Source: a bacterium
GTDB taxonomy: Bacteria; Actinomycetota; Acidimicrobiia; Acidimicrobiales; CATQHL01
NCBI GenBank assembly: GCA_026708055.1
Contig: JAPOVS010000085.1
Coordinates: forward strand, 1 to 33,477
Length of the DNA stretch: 33,477 bases
Direction: 5' to 3'
Shown here: positions 1 through 7,746 of the stretch, piece after piece
How positions within the stretch are numbered: the stretch's first letter is position 1
Layout of the letters: each line of letters begins with the position of its first letter
Notes under the pieces: generated by a model
The model's database searches: none
Seen by the model: the letters and a program-made list of their open reading frames with translations, nothing else
Told to the model about the DNA's origin: nothing
Program-made: the position numbers and the translations under genes

Positions 1-515
1 GTGTAGTAGCCGACGAGCGTGACGAGTTCCATGATGCCGTCGAGTCCGAGGGCCTCACGGGCGGTCTCGAAGGTGGCGTCGTCGGGCCGCCCTCCGGCGA
101 TCAGAGCCGTGCTGAACGCGTGTGCTGCGGTCGCCGCGCCGTCGTCGAAGGCGGGCGCCTCCCCGGCTCGCAGGGCGGTGATCTGGGCATCCGTCAGCCC
201 GGCCCGGCGGGCGACGGGCTCGTGCGCCCACCACTCGAAAGCGGATCGGTGCTCGGCGGCGACCGCAAGGATCGCCACCTCGCGCACCGCCGGGTCGAGG
301 GTGCCGCCGAAGCGGATGGCCGCCCCCACCTTCTGCAGGGCGTCACCCAGGGAGGGGTTCAGCAGCAGGGCGCCGAAGGGCCCCACCAGCGAGCCGTCGG
401 CCTCGGTGAGGCGGAACGAGGCATCCCTGGCCCGATCGCCGCCCGCGACGGCGTCATACAGGCGGCGCTGCTCGTCGCTGAGGCCGTCGGGGCGCAGGTC
501 GGGCAGGCGGCTCAC
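1..515 (-). CDS. Carboxymuconolactone decarboxylase-like protein (partial)
   Basis: The minus strand reads open from a GTG at 515 to the left edge, so the C-terminus is missing. The visible 171 residues fit the carboxymuconolactone decarboxylase/AhpD-like all-helical fold: an N-terminal stretch with LSDEQRRLYDAV, then VREVAILAVAAEHRSAFEWW, then GLTDAQITALRAG, then a helix ending in IMELVTLVGYYT. The EHRSAFEWWAHE segment is typical of the family; the CxxC pair of true AhpD peroxidases is not seen. The GTG start is chosen because the frame upstream has no good start and a GGAG lies about 9 bases before it. It lies 175 bases downstream of the barbiturase-like gene on the same strand and is likely co-transcribed. 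Its substrate is unknown; related proteins are often recruited to ring-cleavage pathways. The family call is firm, the role is inference. Confidence 0.8.
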   Translation of the reverse strand, partial: MSRLPDLRPDGLSDEQRRLYDAVAGGDRARDASFRLTEADGSLVGPFGALLLNPSLGDALQKVGAAIRFGGTLDPAVREVAILAVAAEHRSAFEWWAHEPVARRAGLTDAQITALRAGEAPAFDDGAATAAHAFSTALIAGGRPDDATFETAREALGLDGIMELVTLVGYY

Positions 516-690
516 GGCACCGTCTCCGCGGGGCAGGAGACCGGGGCCGACCGAGCGCGCCGATCCGGCGGGAAGCGGCGGCTCCCAACGGGCAGGCAGG
601 CGATGCCGCGCCAGATGGCCGCGTCCCACGACGCGCACGCCGGCGCGCAGCGGCTCCAAGCAGGCACGCAGGCGGTACCGCGCGACCTTC

Positions 691-1791
691 TCACGATCCG
701 AGGTCCACGATGGCGGCCACCGAGCCGCCGCCCGCGGGACCCTGCTGCAGGCCCGCCACCGAGACGAACACGGCCGGGTCGCCGATGGCGGCCGCCGCCA
801 CGCCGCCGACCGCGCCCTTGGTGTGGTGCGTGTGGTGCACGTCGGAGTCGTTGAGCGCCACCTGGCGCCGGTCCCGCAGCCGGCCCGACGGGTCCGCCTC
901 GCACTTGATGAAGCAGTTGACGACGCGGCCGTCGAGGTCCTCGGCGCGGGGACGCTCGGGCAGGTCCAGTCCTGCCGAGCGGATGGCGTCGTAGATACCG
1001 TCGAAGTCCAGGGCGTCGCGCATCACCGAGTGGCCGATGCGGTAGCGCCCGCCCACGCCGAGCCGGTTGCCGACCACGACGATCTGGGCCTCGGGCTGCT
1101 CGACGCCCGACGAGCACGAGGCGACCGACGAGTACACCGAGAGATCCTTGGCGATCTGCTCGGGCCGGGGCCGGGGGATCTCGCCGAGCGCGGTGGCGAT
1201 GCCCAGGGCCGAGGTGGCGTTGGAGACCGCCATCGACTCCATCGTGTCGGTCAGGGCGACGGTCTTGCCGCGCGAGTGGGCGTCGGCGATGCGCTCCGCG
1301 GTCAGCAGCGGCGTCTTGGTCTGCACGAAATGCACGTCGGAACTGTCGCTGATGCCCGCGGCCTCCATGGCCTTGCGCACACCGGCCGCCACCTTGTCCA
1401 CCATCTCCAGGCGGCCGATCTCCTCGGGCAGGATCGGCTCGGAGGTGGCGAAGCCCACGGCGAGGCGCTGCTCGTCGGCTGGCTCGGCGGGGCCGTCCAC
1501 CTTGGCGAACACCGTCATGTGCGGGGAGATGACGCCGTCGCAGCCGCCCGACCAGGCGATCGGCACACCAAGGGCCTCGGCGCGGGTCTTGCGGGCGTGC
1601 TCGACGAGGAAGTCCCGCAGCACCCGGTCGGCCAGCACGCGGGAGAAGTCGTTGACGCCGCCGTTGCCCTCCACCTTGCCGATGAGGGCCACGATCTCAT
1701 CGGCGGCGAAGTCGCCGGCGGCGATGGCCGCCTCCAGCCCGGAGGTGTCCTGGACGTTCTCGAAGGGAATCTTGCGTACGACGTAGGGCAT
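691..1791 (-). CDS. Ring-opening amidohydrolase (barbiturase / cyanuric acid hydrolase family)
   Basis: A 366-residue protein, close to the usual length (about 360) of the AtzD/barbiturase family, which hydrolyses the amide bond of barbiturate or cyanurate rings using three Lys-Ser pairs from three repeated domains. Lysines are visible at K39 ([10 protein letters not shown]), K159 ([10 protein letters not shown]) and K296 ([12 protein letters not shown]). Serines are visible at S81 (SGGCDG), S227/S228 (SCSSGVE) and S357 in the C-terminal GPAGGGS motif. I chose the ATG at 1791 over the upstream ATG at 1815 because AAGGAGG lies 7 bases before it. With Mo hydroxylases, amidohydrolases and RidA proteins in the same window, barbiturase is more likely than cyanuric acid hydrolase, but the sequence alone does not separate them. 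It is divergent from the triple-RidA gene and probably co-transcribed with the downstream CMD-like gene. Confidence 0.88.
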   Translation of the reverse strand: MPYVVRKIPFENVQDTSGLEAAIAAGDFAADEIVALIGKVEGNGGVNDFSRVLADRVLRDFLVEHARKTRAEALGVPIAWSGGCDGVISPHMTVFAKVDGPAEPADEQRLAVGFATSEPILPEEIGRLEMVDKVAAGVRKAMEAAGISDSSDVHFVQTKTPLLTAERIADAHSRGKTVALTDTMESMAVSNATSALGIATALGEIPRPRPEQIAKDLSVYSSVASCSSGVEQPEAQIVVVGNRLGVGGRYRIGHSVMRDALDFDGIYDAIRSAGLDLPERPRAEDLDGRVVNCFIKCEADPSGRLRDRRQVALNDSDVHHTHHTKGAVGGVAAAAIGDPAVFVSVAGLQQGPAGGGSVAAIVDLGS

Positions 1792-1987
1792 GTCTGGCCT
1801 CCTTGGGTTGGACACGGCCGGCGGGGTCGGTGCCGGCCGGGAGTCGAGAGCGGTTGTGCGGGCGGTCGGCGGCAGCGGCGACCGTCCCGAGATCGGACAT
1901 CCCGAGACCGCACCGTCCGGGACGAGACCGGCGGCGCGGTCCCCACCCGGCCGGCGGCCCGGAATGCCCCATGATAAGCACTGTTGA

Positions 1988-1999
1988 ATCGTCTACGAT
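1988..1999. promoter_or_regulatory. Short inverted repeat in divergent promoter region
   Basis: The 276-base region between the barbiturase-like gene and the divergent triple-RidA gene contains ATCGTCTACGAT, a 5-base inverted repeat with a 2-base centre, in a local AT-richer stretch. It could be an operator shared by both genes and resembles GntR-type half-sites (TNGT...ACNA). No convincing -35/-10 pair was fixed. The rest of the region shows no gene. Confidence 0.25.
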
Positions 2000-2067
2000 C
2001 CTGCTGACATTTTCCGACCCGGGGGCCGGGAGGGCTGGCGCCGGGACCGACACGAGGAGACCACCCT

Positions 2068-3381
2068 ATGTCCGCTCCAAAGCACCTGTTGCCCGGCCAG
2101 ACGACGCGCCGAGCCGGCGACCTGCTGTACGTCTCGACAATCTTCCCCGTGGACGGCGACGGACGCGCCGTGCAGTCCGCGTCGCACTCTCCCCACATGG
2201 GGGACTCCGACGTCTACACCCAGTCGAGCGTCATCCTCGGCGAGTTGGCGCGGCGCGTCGAAGCCGACGGCAGCTCCGTGGACCGGGTGCTGCGGGTGGA
2301 AGTGCAGTTGGCGGCGACAGCCGACTTCGGTGAGTTCAAGCTGGCGTGGATCGACGCCTTCGGTGACGAGCCCCCGGCGCGCACCACCATCGTCGTCGGT
2401 GACGACCAGGTCGTGCCCGGCACCCTCGTGACGCTCAACGCCGTGGCTCTCAACGGCGGCTCGTCGGCGCAGCGTGAGACCATTCACACCGACGAAGCCC
2501 CCGACCCGATGCCGTACGAGCACGTCCCGCAGGCCATCAGGGGAGGCCACTGGGTGTATCCCTCGGCTTTGCCGGCCTGCGACTACGAGACCGGTATCCC
2601 GCTGGGCGTGGGCAAGAACCTGCCCGCCTTCCCCTACTACGCCAACGACGCCACCGACCAGGCCGAGTACGTGTTCGCCAACCTCCAGAAGGTGATGCAG
2701 GCCGCCGGGACCGAGGTGGCCAACATCATCAAGGCGCACCTCTACGAGCCCAGCCTGTCGACGTTCCCCGACGTGGACGCCGTCTGGGCACGCTACATGC
2801 CCCGCCCGCCGACCCGGGCCTCGATGGCTGCCCGCGACCTGCTCGTGGAGCGGGCCGTGTTCGTGGCCAACCTGCTGGGCGTCATGCCCGACGAGTCCAT
2901 GGAGATCGTCGAGACCCGCAAGGGCATCCACTGGCACCCGGTGCTGGTGCGCAAGGTGAACTTCACGCCCGGCATCGCCGTCGGCGACGACTGGCTGTTC
3001 CTGGCCGGCCAGGTGCCGGTGCCCGACTTCCTGACGGGCGTCGTCGGCACCGGCCCGTCCAAGCTGCGGCACTACTTCAGTGACATCGAGATGCAGACCG
3101 AGACCACGATGCGCCTCATCCAGGACCAGATCGACTCCAACGGATTCGAACTGCGCGACGTGGTGGACGCCCACATCTTCCTGGTGCATGCCCAGCGCGA
3201 CTACCGGGGCTTCGAGCGGGCCTGGAACCGGCTCATGGCTGATGCCGGCATCGACGACCCGCCGCCGATCACCCTGATCCCGTCACGCCAGCGCGACGGC
3301 GGCACGGGAATCATGTTCCTCGGCCCCGACGAGCACCTCCGCCCCGACATAGAGATCGACTTCATCCTCCACCGCAGCTGA
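2068..3381 (+). CDS. Triple-domain RidA (YjgF/YER057c/UK114) protein
   Basis: A 437-residue protein that is about three times the length of ordinary RidA (about 130). Three RidA-like units can be read: residues about 1-140 (ending PARTTIVVGDD...LNAVAL), 150-275 (PPTRASMAARDLL...FVANLLG) and 285-435 (PPPITLIPSRQ...IEIDFIL). RidA proteins hydrolyse reactive enamines and imines; the catalytic arginine follows a PxR-type motif. A matching arginine is visible in unit 1 (PPAR) and possibly unit 2 (PPTR), not in unit 3, so activity may be limited to some units. An AGGAG lies 9 bases before the ATG. The gene is divergent from the barbiturase-like gene, and a second triple-RidA gene lies at 20.8-22.2 kb. 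A role in removing an unstable nitrogenous intermediate of heterocycle breakdown is inference. Confidence 0.85.
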   Translation: MSAPKHLLPGQTTRRAGDLLYVSTIFPVDGDGRAVQSASHSPHMGDSDVYTQSSVILGELARRVEADGSSVDRVLRVEVQLAATADFGEFKLAWIDAFGDEPPARTTIVVGDDQVVPGTLVTLNAVALNGGSSAQRETIHTDEAPDPMPYEHVPQAIRGGHWVYPSALPACDYETGIPLGVGKNLPAFPYYANDATDQAEYVFANLQKVMQAAGTEVANIIKAHLYEPSLSTFPDVDAVWARYMPRPPTRASMAARDLLVERAVFVANLLGVMPDESMEIVETRKGIHWHPVLVRKVNFTPGIAVGDDWLFLAGQVPVPDFLTGVVGTGPSKLRHYFSDIEMQTETTMRLIQDQIDSNGFELRDVVDAHIFLVHAQRDYRGFERAWNRLMADAGIDDPPPITLIPSRQRDGGTGIMFLGPDEHLRPDIEIDFILHRS

Positions 3382-3397
3382 CCCCGCCGCTTCGGGG
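3382..3397 (+). terminator. Small hairpin after the triple-RidA gene
   Basis: CCCCG and CGGGG pair around a 6-base loop immediately after the stop codon. There is no T-run, so this is a weak terminator candidate only. Confidence 0.25.
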
Positions 3398-3480
3398 GGC
3401 GCAAAGGGGGCGCGTCGGGCGGGTGCGTGCCGACTCGAGCACCGACCTGTCGCCGCGGGCGCTGCCCGGCCCCGCGATCA

Positions 3481-4836
3481 TCACCATGGCTTCAACAGCC
3501 GCCGATCACCCTCATCACCCCCGTCGGCGCGGCGGGACCGGCGTCGTGTTCTTGGGGTAGCCTCAGGAACGCGTCGCAGGTTCGGGTTCGCGGTGTGTTC
3601 GTAGAGGGCGTAGGGGTTGAGGAACTGGCGGCCCCAGAGTCGTTGGCGTTGGTGGTCGGTGAGTTCGGCGCGGTCGCACGCGGCGTGCCACTCGTTGCGG
3701 ATGGCGTCGATCTGGTGGTCCACGATGGCGGTGGCCTCGGCGGTGTTGAGCCGGTAGGTGGGGGCGTGGGCGATGCAGCGGGTGACCTGGCTGAGGCGGT
3801 CACCGTTGGGGCCGTAGGCCATCGCTTGGGCCGCTTCCCCGCCTAGGCGGGGTTGGGGGCAGATGTCGTAGGCGGGCGTGATGGTCAGGGCTGTGCCGTC
3901 CCAGAACGCTGCGTGGTTGCGCGGGTGGTCGTCGGTGTTGCCGACGAGGATGTTGAAGGTGATCCGGGCGAAGAGTTCCCGGAGCGTGGCGGTGGGGTTC
4001 GCGAAGCGGGAGCGGATCTCGGTGGCGAGGTCCGGGTAGGTGCCGTAGCGGCCGGCGATTCCGTCGGCGTCGTGCAGGCCGAGCAGAGTGAGCGCCGAGT
4101 GCATCAGGCGCCGGTGGCCCTCGGGAGTGCGGTCGAAGCGTTCGACGAGCAGCACATGCGTGCGGGCGACCCGGGTGATCGCCACCGGTGCCGCAGAGAC
4201 GCCCGCCAGCCGGGCCAAGTCCATGGCCACGTACTCCGCTTGGACGATCGGGTCGGCGTCGGCGAGCGAGGGGAACTTGGCGATGTACCGGGACTCGCCG
4301 GCGGTTACCAGCACCTTGGGACGCGCCCCGCCGGCGGAGGAGCCGTGAACGAGCGCCCGGTGGAGTTCGTCGCTGAGCGGCAGCCCCTCCTCCACCCGAC
4401 GGGTGGCCTCGGCGAGTTCCTCGAGCGGCGCCGCGCCGCCGATGCGCGGCACGTAGCCGTCAGCGGCGGGTTGGATGTCGAGTGCGCCGATGCGGTCCGA
4501 GCCGGACTCTAGGAGGTACCCGAGCGTGGAGAGACCGCCCGGCTCGATCATCCGGCGATGCTCTATGACGCGGCGGCCCCAGGCGTCGGGGCCCGCGTCG
4601 GCGACGCAGCCTGCGATGTCGCCCGAATGCGGGGAGAGTTCGCCCCGGCCCAGAGGCAGTTCGGGGAGGCTCAGCGCAATGGCGTTGGGGCGCGCCAGGT
4701 AGCTCTGGCCGTAGGTGAAGGTCACCTCGGGGCCGCGGTCGGTCAGCCGGCCTGCGACGACCGGGTCGTCGGCACCGGGCAGCCAGATCCAAACGTATGC
4801 GTGCGACGGTCGGCGTCGAACATCAGAAGTCGTCAT
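3481..4836 (-). CDS. hipA: HipA-like serine/threonine kinase toxin
   Basis: A 451-residue HipA-family protein, near the usual 440. HipA toxins phosphorylate a translation component (GltX in E. coli) and induce dormancy, and are held by HipB. An N-terminal subdomain 1 (about residues 15-125) precedes the kinase core. SSAGGARPK at 166-174 is the P-loop-like region, K187 in YIAKF is the likely ATP-binding lysine, D302/D303 and N307 lie in the catalytic loop NTDDHPRN, and D324 in ITPAYDICP is the Mg-binding aspartate. All key residues are present, so it looks active. It overlaps hipB by 14 bases, implying translational coupling. The last roughly 25 residues are Arg/Asp-rich and antisense to a RidA remnant, so the native C-terminus may have been replaced on integration. 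Confidence 0.88.
   Translation of the reverse strand: MTTSDVRRRPSHAYVWIWLPGADDPVVAGRLTDRGPEVTFTYGQSYLARPNAIALSLPELPLGRGELSPHSGDIAGCVADAGPDAWGRRVIEHRRMIEPGGLSTLGYLLESGSDRIGALDIQPAADGYVPRIGGAAPLEELAEATRRVEEGLPLSDELHRALVHGSSAGGARPKVLVTAGESRYIAKFPSLADADPIVQAEYVAMDLARLAGVSAAPVAITRVARTHVLLVERFDRTPEGHRRLMHSALTLLGLHDADGIAGRYGTYPDLATEIRSRFANPTATLRELFARITFNILVGNTDDHPRNHAAFWDGTALTITPAYDICPQPRLGGEAAQAMAYGPNGDRLSQVTRCIAHAPTYRLNTAEATAIVDHQIDAIRNEWHAACDRAELTDHQRQRLWGRQFLNPYALYEHTANPNLRRVPEATPRTRRRSRRADGGDEGDRRLLKPW
3498..3558 (+). pseudogene. Remnant of a RidA-domain C-terminus
   Basis: On the plus strand this stretch encodes PPITLITP and, after a frame shift, RRGGTGVVFLG followed by a stop. This matches the end of domain 3 of the neighbouring triple-RidA protein (PPITLIPSRQ...GGTGIMFLG). 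The first 15 bases are identical to those at 3261-3275, and similarity continues with substitutions and a small deletion, so it is a diverged fragment rather than a fresh copy. It lies antisense to the last codons of hipA. This suggests that a second RidA gene was disrupted when the toxin-antitoxin island arrived. Confidence 0.45.
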
Positions 4837-5149
4837 CGACCGGCTCGCGGCGGACGGCGGCGGGCAGCACGGCGAGCCTTGCGGCTACGTACTCGGCTTC
4901 GAGGGCGCGGCGCGACCGCTCCGGGTGGAACAGCGGCACGCCCACGAGCGTGGCAGCCTCGAAGGCGGTCCCGAGCGCCACTGTGGGGTCGCCGTGCTCC
5001 ACCTTGCGGATCGTGGTGGGCGAGACTCCGACGCGTTCGGCGAGATCGGTCGCCTTCCAGCCGCGCTCCCGGCGCGCCAGCCGCACGCGCGCTCCCAGCA
5101 TCGCCAGTGCCTCCACAGTCACCGGCGACAACCCGGTCGTATAATCCAT
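4823..5149 (-). CDS. hipB: HipB-like XRE-family antitoxin
   Basis: A 108-residue XRE-type helix-turn-helix protein. The HTH spans about residues 18-70 (GARVRLARRERGW, ERVGVSPTTIRKVEHGD). Such antitoxins bind HipA and repress the hipBA promoter. The C-terminal tail ends in an acidic REPVDDDF, comparable to the flexible tails by which HipB-type proteins are turned over. The ATG at 5149 is placed 6 bases after a perfect TATAAT box, so the mRNA is probably leaderless, and it abuts a palindrome likely to be its own operator. Its 3' end overlaps hipA. Confidence 0.87.
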   Translation of the reverse strand: MDYTTGLSPVTVEALAMLGARVRLARRERGWKATDLAERVGVSPTTIRKVEHGDPTVALGTAFEAATLVGVPLFHPERSRRALEAEYVAARLAVLPAAVRREPVDDDF

Positions 5150-5169
5150 ATCGTCATTATAATGTCGAT
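5150..5169 (-). promoter_or_regulatory. hipBA promoter -10 box inside a palindromic operator
   Basis: ATCGTCATTATAATGTCGAT is a 20-base inverted repeat with a single mismatched pair. It contains TATAAT on the minus strand (5161-5156), which ends 6 bases before the hipB ATG. A weak -35 (CTGTTA) lies 18 bases further upstream. HipB binding here would cover the -10 box, giving direct autorepression. Confidence 0.65.
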
Positions 5170-5440
5170 TGCTGGCGAATAACAGCAGTATTACAGGAGT
5201 CGATTACTAGCTCCTCGGAGTTGAGCGGAGACTGGTCCGCGCAGGGCCGGGCCCGAGCGTTCCACCGGCTCTGAGCGCAACCCTTACCGCGCGTCGCGGC
5301 TGTGCCCCGCGCAGTGTCATTCCGGCGGAGGCCGGAATCCAGAGCCCGTCGCGACGCTCGGGTCTCGTGCCGCGGCCTGCCCGGGGATGCCTCTCATCTT
5401 CGGTGTTTCACCGCCCTCGGAGGTCGGGATTCCGGCGGGA
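5170..5440. other. Intergenic region between hipB and the DUF6036 pair
   Basis: This divergent spacer holds an AT-richer segment next to the hipB promoter and a REP-like palindrome at 5316-5341. I see no gene or RNA in it. Confidence 0.4.
5316..5341. repeat. Dispersed REP-like palindrome, copy 1
   Basis: A 26-base element starting GTCATTCCGGCG and ending GGCCGGAATCCA, with ATTCCGGC/GCCGGAAT as inverted arms. It differs by one base from the copy at 31454-31479. The form is similar to short dispersed palindromes found in many bacterial genomes. Confidence 0.7.
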
Positions 5441-5446
5441 TAGGCT
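5441..5446 (+). promoter_or_regulatory. -10 box for a leaderless transcript
   Basis: TAGGCT fits the actinobacterial TANNNT pattern and ends 6 bases before the GTG start at 5453. No ribosome binding site is seen, which fits a leaderless mRNA. Confidence 0.4.
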
Positions 5447-5452
5447 GAATGC

Positions 5453-5914
5453 GTGGGCATCGATCTCGATATGCACCGGCCTGCGGCACGTTTCGGCGCG
5501 GGCAGGACCACCACGAGGCCGGTGGATCCTTTGCGGCGGGCCAAGTTCTACCGTGTGAGCGAGATGCCGGGCCGGATGGCGAGGCCGAGGGTTCGGGGCC
5601 GGTACCGGCCGCTGATCCAGTTCGTGATGTGCTGGAACGGCTGGCCCGAGCACCGCGCCGAGATGCTCGACGGTCCGCCGCCCGAAGGCGGTGACCCGTT
5701 CCATCTGGCCGCCATCGCCTCGGTCGTCCACGCGCTCTGCGCACGCGACGGCGCAGCCGTTCCCGAGTGGGTGCATCGGCACCGGGCCGGCATCGAGGCG
5801 ACGATCGCGGGCGTGCCCGTGACCACCGGGTTCGGCCGAATCGTCGCCGCCGGGGCACCCCCCACCTGCGCGCAGCACGGTGTCTACTTCGACCCCGGAC
5901 TGCTCGACAAGTGA
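5453..5914 (+). CDS. Putative antitoxin partner of a DUF6036 nucleotidyltransferase
   Basis: A 153-residue protein that I recognise only by context. It has a basic N-terminus, a predicted helical middle (FHLAAIASVVHALCARDG, WVHRHRAG) and a C-terminal HGVYFDPGLLDK, an ending I associate with small proteins encoded just upstream of DUF6036-type nucleotidyltransferases. The start is the GTG 6 bases after a TANNNT box. Its stop overlaps the GTG start of the next gene (GTGA), indicating tight coupling. Such two-gene units behave like toxin-antitoxin modules by analogy; which member would be the toxin is not evident from sequence. Confidence 0.6.
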   Translation: MGIDLDMHRPAARFGAGRTTTRPVDPLRRAKFYRVSEMPGRMARPRVRGRYRPLIQFVMCWNGWPEHRAEMLDGPPPEGGDPFHLAAIASVVHALCARDGAAVPEWVHRHRAGIEATIAGVPVTTGFGRIVAAGAPPTCAQHGVYFDPGLLDK

Positions 5915-6483
5915 GCCGCTTACCAGGGAACGACTCACGGCAAGCAGAGTTCGACGGCGAGGAGCTTCTCGGGCTGTTGGCGGAGGTGGACGCGGAGCTT
6001 CCCGCGGAGGCGCAGGTGGAGATCGCCGCCATCGGCGGGGGAGTCCTGGCCCTCCGCTGGGCGGACCGCGCGACCGCAGACCTTGATGTGGTGTCGGAAT
6101 CCATGCCGCTGGCACTGCGCTCCGCCGCGGCCAGGGTGGCCGGCCGTCACAATCTGAGGCCGGACTGGATCAACGACGCCGCAAAGATCAAGACGCCCGA
6201 CCTCGACCCGCAGCTCGAGCTCCTCTTCGCCGGTGACCGTCTGACCGTCTACGGCGCCGGGCCCCGTTACCTCCTGGCCACCAAGCTCTTCGCGGCCCGC
6301 GCCCACGACTTCGACGACGCTCTCCGGCTCGCCGCTGAGACCGGCATCACCGACGCGGACGACATGCTTGACCTGCTCGCTGACGCATACCCGCACCGGC
6401 TGCTGACCCCCAGAATCGAGTACCACGCCCGGCAAGTGGCAGAGGCCGCCCAAGCCGGCACCCAGCCGGGACAGGGCGAATAG
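5911..6483 (+). CDS. DUF6036-like nucleotidyltransferase
   Basis: A 190-residue protein starting at GTG 5911, overlapping the previous stop in GTGA. The segment IAAIGGGVLALRWADR followed by ATADLDVV matches the nucleotidyltransferase pattern (GG...ADxDxV) of the DUF6036/AbiEii-like group, with D-L-D as likely metal-binding acidic residues. The middle (ATKLFAARAHDFDDALRL) is the typical helical region with K...R...D. Related enzymes act as toxins of two-gene abortive-infection or toxin-antitoxin systems or modify tRNA, but the substrate here is unknown. The longer frame starting at 5767 is rejected because it would overlap the coupled upstream gene entirely. Confidence 0.68.
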   Translation: MSRLPGNDSRQAEFDGEELLGLLAEVDAELPAEAQVEIAAIGGGVLALRWADRATADLDVVSESMPLALRSAAARVAGRHNLRPDWINDAAKIKTPDLDPQLELLFAGDRLTVYGAGPRYLLATKLFAARAHDFDDALRLAAETGITDADDMLDLLADAYPHRLLTPRIEYHARQVAEAAQAGTQPGQGE

Positions 6484-6560
6484 GACAGAGCCGCCCGAGC
6501 CCCCTCTCAGTCCCGGTCCACGCAGTGGACGAGCTGCGGCAGGTCCCGGATCAAGGCACC

Positions 6561-7643
6561 TCAGTCGTAGAGAACCTTGAGGTCGTCGGGGCTGTAGCCG
6601 AAGTGCTCGAGTAGTCTGCGCGCTCTTCTGTCGATGTCGCCGGCACTGAGGTGGTTATCGAAGAAGTAGCCCGAATGGGCTGGCTCGTAGTAGTGCCCTT
6701 CTCCTCCATACTTGACTTGCCGCGGATCGCGGGCCGCGTACGGAAACTTGCGCCCCCTGAGCTCGAGGACGAGATCGAAGTCGTCGCGATGTCGCTCGTA
6801 GAGAAGGTCAATGAAACTTTCGAAAGCACCTTTGTGGGACTTGACCGGGCGACGTTGGCCCCATAGCTCAATTGCTGTGGGCTTCACGCTTGGACGGGGG
6901 GTCTTTCGTTTCGCTCCCTTCTCCTGCTGGGTCGGCGGGGAGAGCGTTTCCGGAGGCTCGGCCGGGACGGCCGCGGATGGGATGGGTGAGCCGGTGAGAG
7001 CGGCGCGGACCTGTTCGGGGGTGGGCCGCAGGTTCAACTCGTCGTAGACCCGCTTGCCGAGGAGTTCGACCAGCTCGTCGTCAGGCTCCGTCAGCATGCC
7101 CTTCCAGATGCTCGGGATCTCCTTGTTCAACTGGGCTGCCTCGAGACCGGCCTTTCGGACTGCCTTCGCTCGTCTCTCCGCTTGCCCGCTGACCAGCATC
7201 TCCCTGCTCAGGAACGCGTTGAAGTCCTCCAGGAGTTGCTCGACGGGGTCCTTGGTGACGTTCAGAACCGCGAATCGACGTTCAGACGGCGGGCCCGATT
7301 CCCGCGGGAGATAGAGCCACCATTCCAACCCGGTCGTGAGCACGCAGATGTCCACTCCCTCGTGGAATGCATAGCCGAGGACTTGGCCAACGTGGCTGCC
7401 GAGATCAGATCCTGGGGCCTTGGCCTCGATCAGCGCAACGACGCGGCCCGAACTCCGCAGCGCCATGTCCGCTCGACCACCGCTGCCCTTGCCGCCCACC
7501 GGGTGTTCGTAGAGAACCTCCGGTCCAGACGGCTCCCAACCGAGGCCCTGCAGGATCGGCGCGATAATTTGAAACTTGGCCGACTCCTCGTTCTGAGGTG
7601 GTGACGCGAAGCGAATCGTCTCAAGACGTTGTTGTAGTGACAT
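6561..7643 (-). CDS. HsdR N-terminal-like PD-(D/E)XK protein
   Basis: A 360-residue protein resembling the nuclease region of type I restriction subunit HsdR without its helicase. The N-terminal domain has E31-S-A-K-F region helices, then GGRADMAL followed by VALIEAKAPG, the D...ExK active site of PD-(D/E)XK nucleases. The remainder (about residues 150-360) includes a Pro/Lys-rich linker and a C-terminal domain with many aromatic residues (HYYEPAHSGYFF) that may recognise a modified or nucleic acid ligand. No hsdM or hsdS is nearby. The ATG at 7643 is preferred to the GTG at 7679; neither has a strong ribosome site. Base composition is visibly more AT-rich than the flanking catabolic genes, consistent with transfer. 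A solitary defence nuclease is a plausible role. Confidence 0.7.
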   Translation of the reverse strand: MSLQQRLETIRFASPPQNEESAKFQIIAPILQGLGWEPSGPEVLYEHPVGGKGSGGRADMALRSSGRVVALIEAKAPGSDLGSHVGQVLGYAFHEGVDICVLTTGLEWWLYLPRESGPPSERRFAVLNVTKDPVEQLLEDFNAFLSREMLVSGQAERRAKAVRKAGLEAAQLNKEIPSIWKGMLTEPDDELVELLGKRVYDELNLRPTPEQVRAALTGSPIPSAAVPAEPPETLSPPTQQEKGAKRKTPRPSVKPTAIELWGQRRPVKSHKGAFESFIDLLYERHRDDFDLVLELRGRKFPYAARDPRQVKYGGEGHYYEPAHSGYFFDNHLSAGDIDRRARRLLEHFGYSPDDLKVLYD

Positions 7644-7701
7644 GACTTCTTGCAGTCCGAGGTGGCGTTGGGCGGCCACTCAGCGTAGTGCGGTCCGTTG
7701 A

Positions 7702-7725
7702 GGGCCGACGACGGCTGATCGGCCC
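7702..7725 (-). terminator. Hairpin after vapC
   Basis: GGGCCGA and TCGGCCC form a 7-base stem around a 10-base loop, 22 bases beyond the vapC stop. No T-run follows on the minus strand, so termination is uncertain. Confidence 0.3.
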
Positions 7726-7746
7726 CGCGCGCTGAGGTCGCCTCAG

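Noticed and set aside
512-1117. A 201-codon minus-strand frame ending in GTGA at the CMD-like start
   Set aside because: It is an out-of-frame reading of the barbiturase-like gene with proline/arginine-rich composition.
19-1974. A 651-codon plus-strand frame across the CMD-like and barbiturase-like genes
   Set aside because: It is antisense to two recognisable enzymes, has arginine-, alanine- and histidine-rich composition without any fold, and arises from GC-rich codon bias.
5767-6483. A longer start for the nucleotidyltransferase
   Set aside because: It would overlap the coupled upstream gene by about 150 bases and the added residues look random; GTG 5911 overlaps the stop by GTGA.
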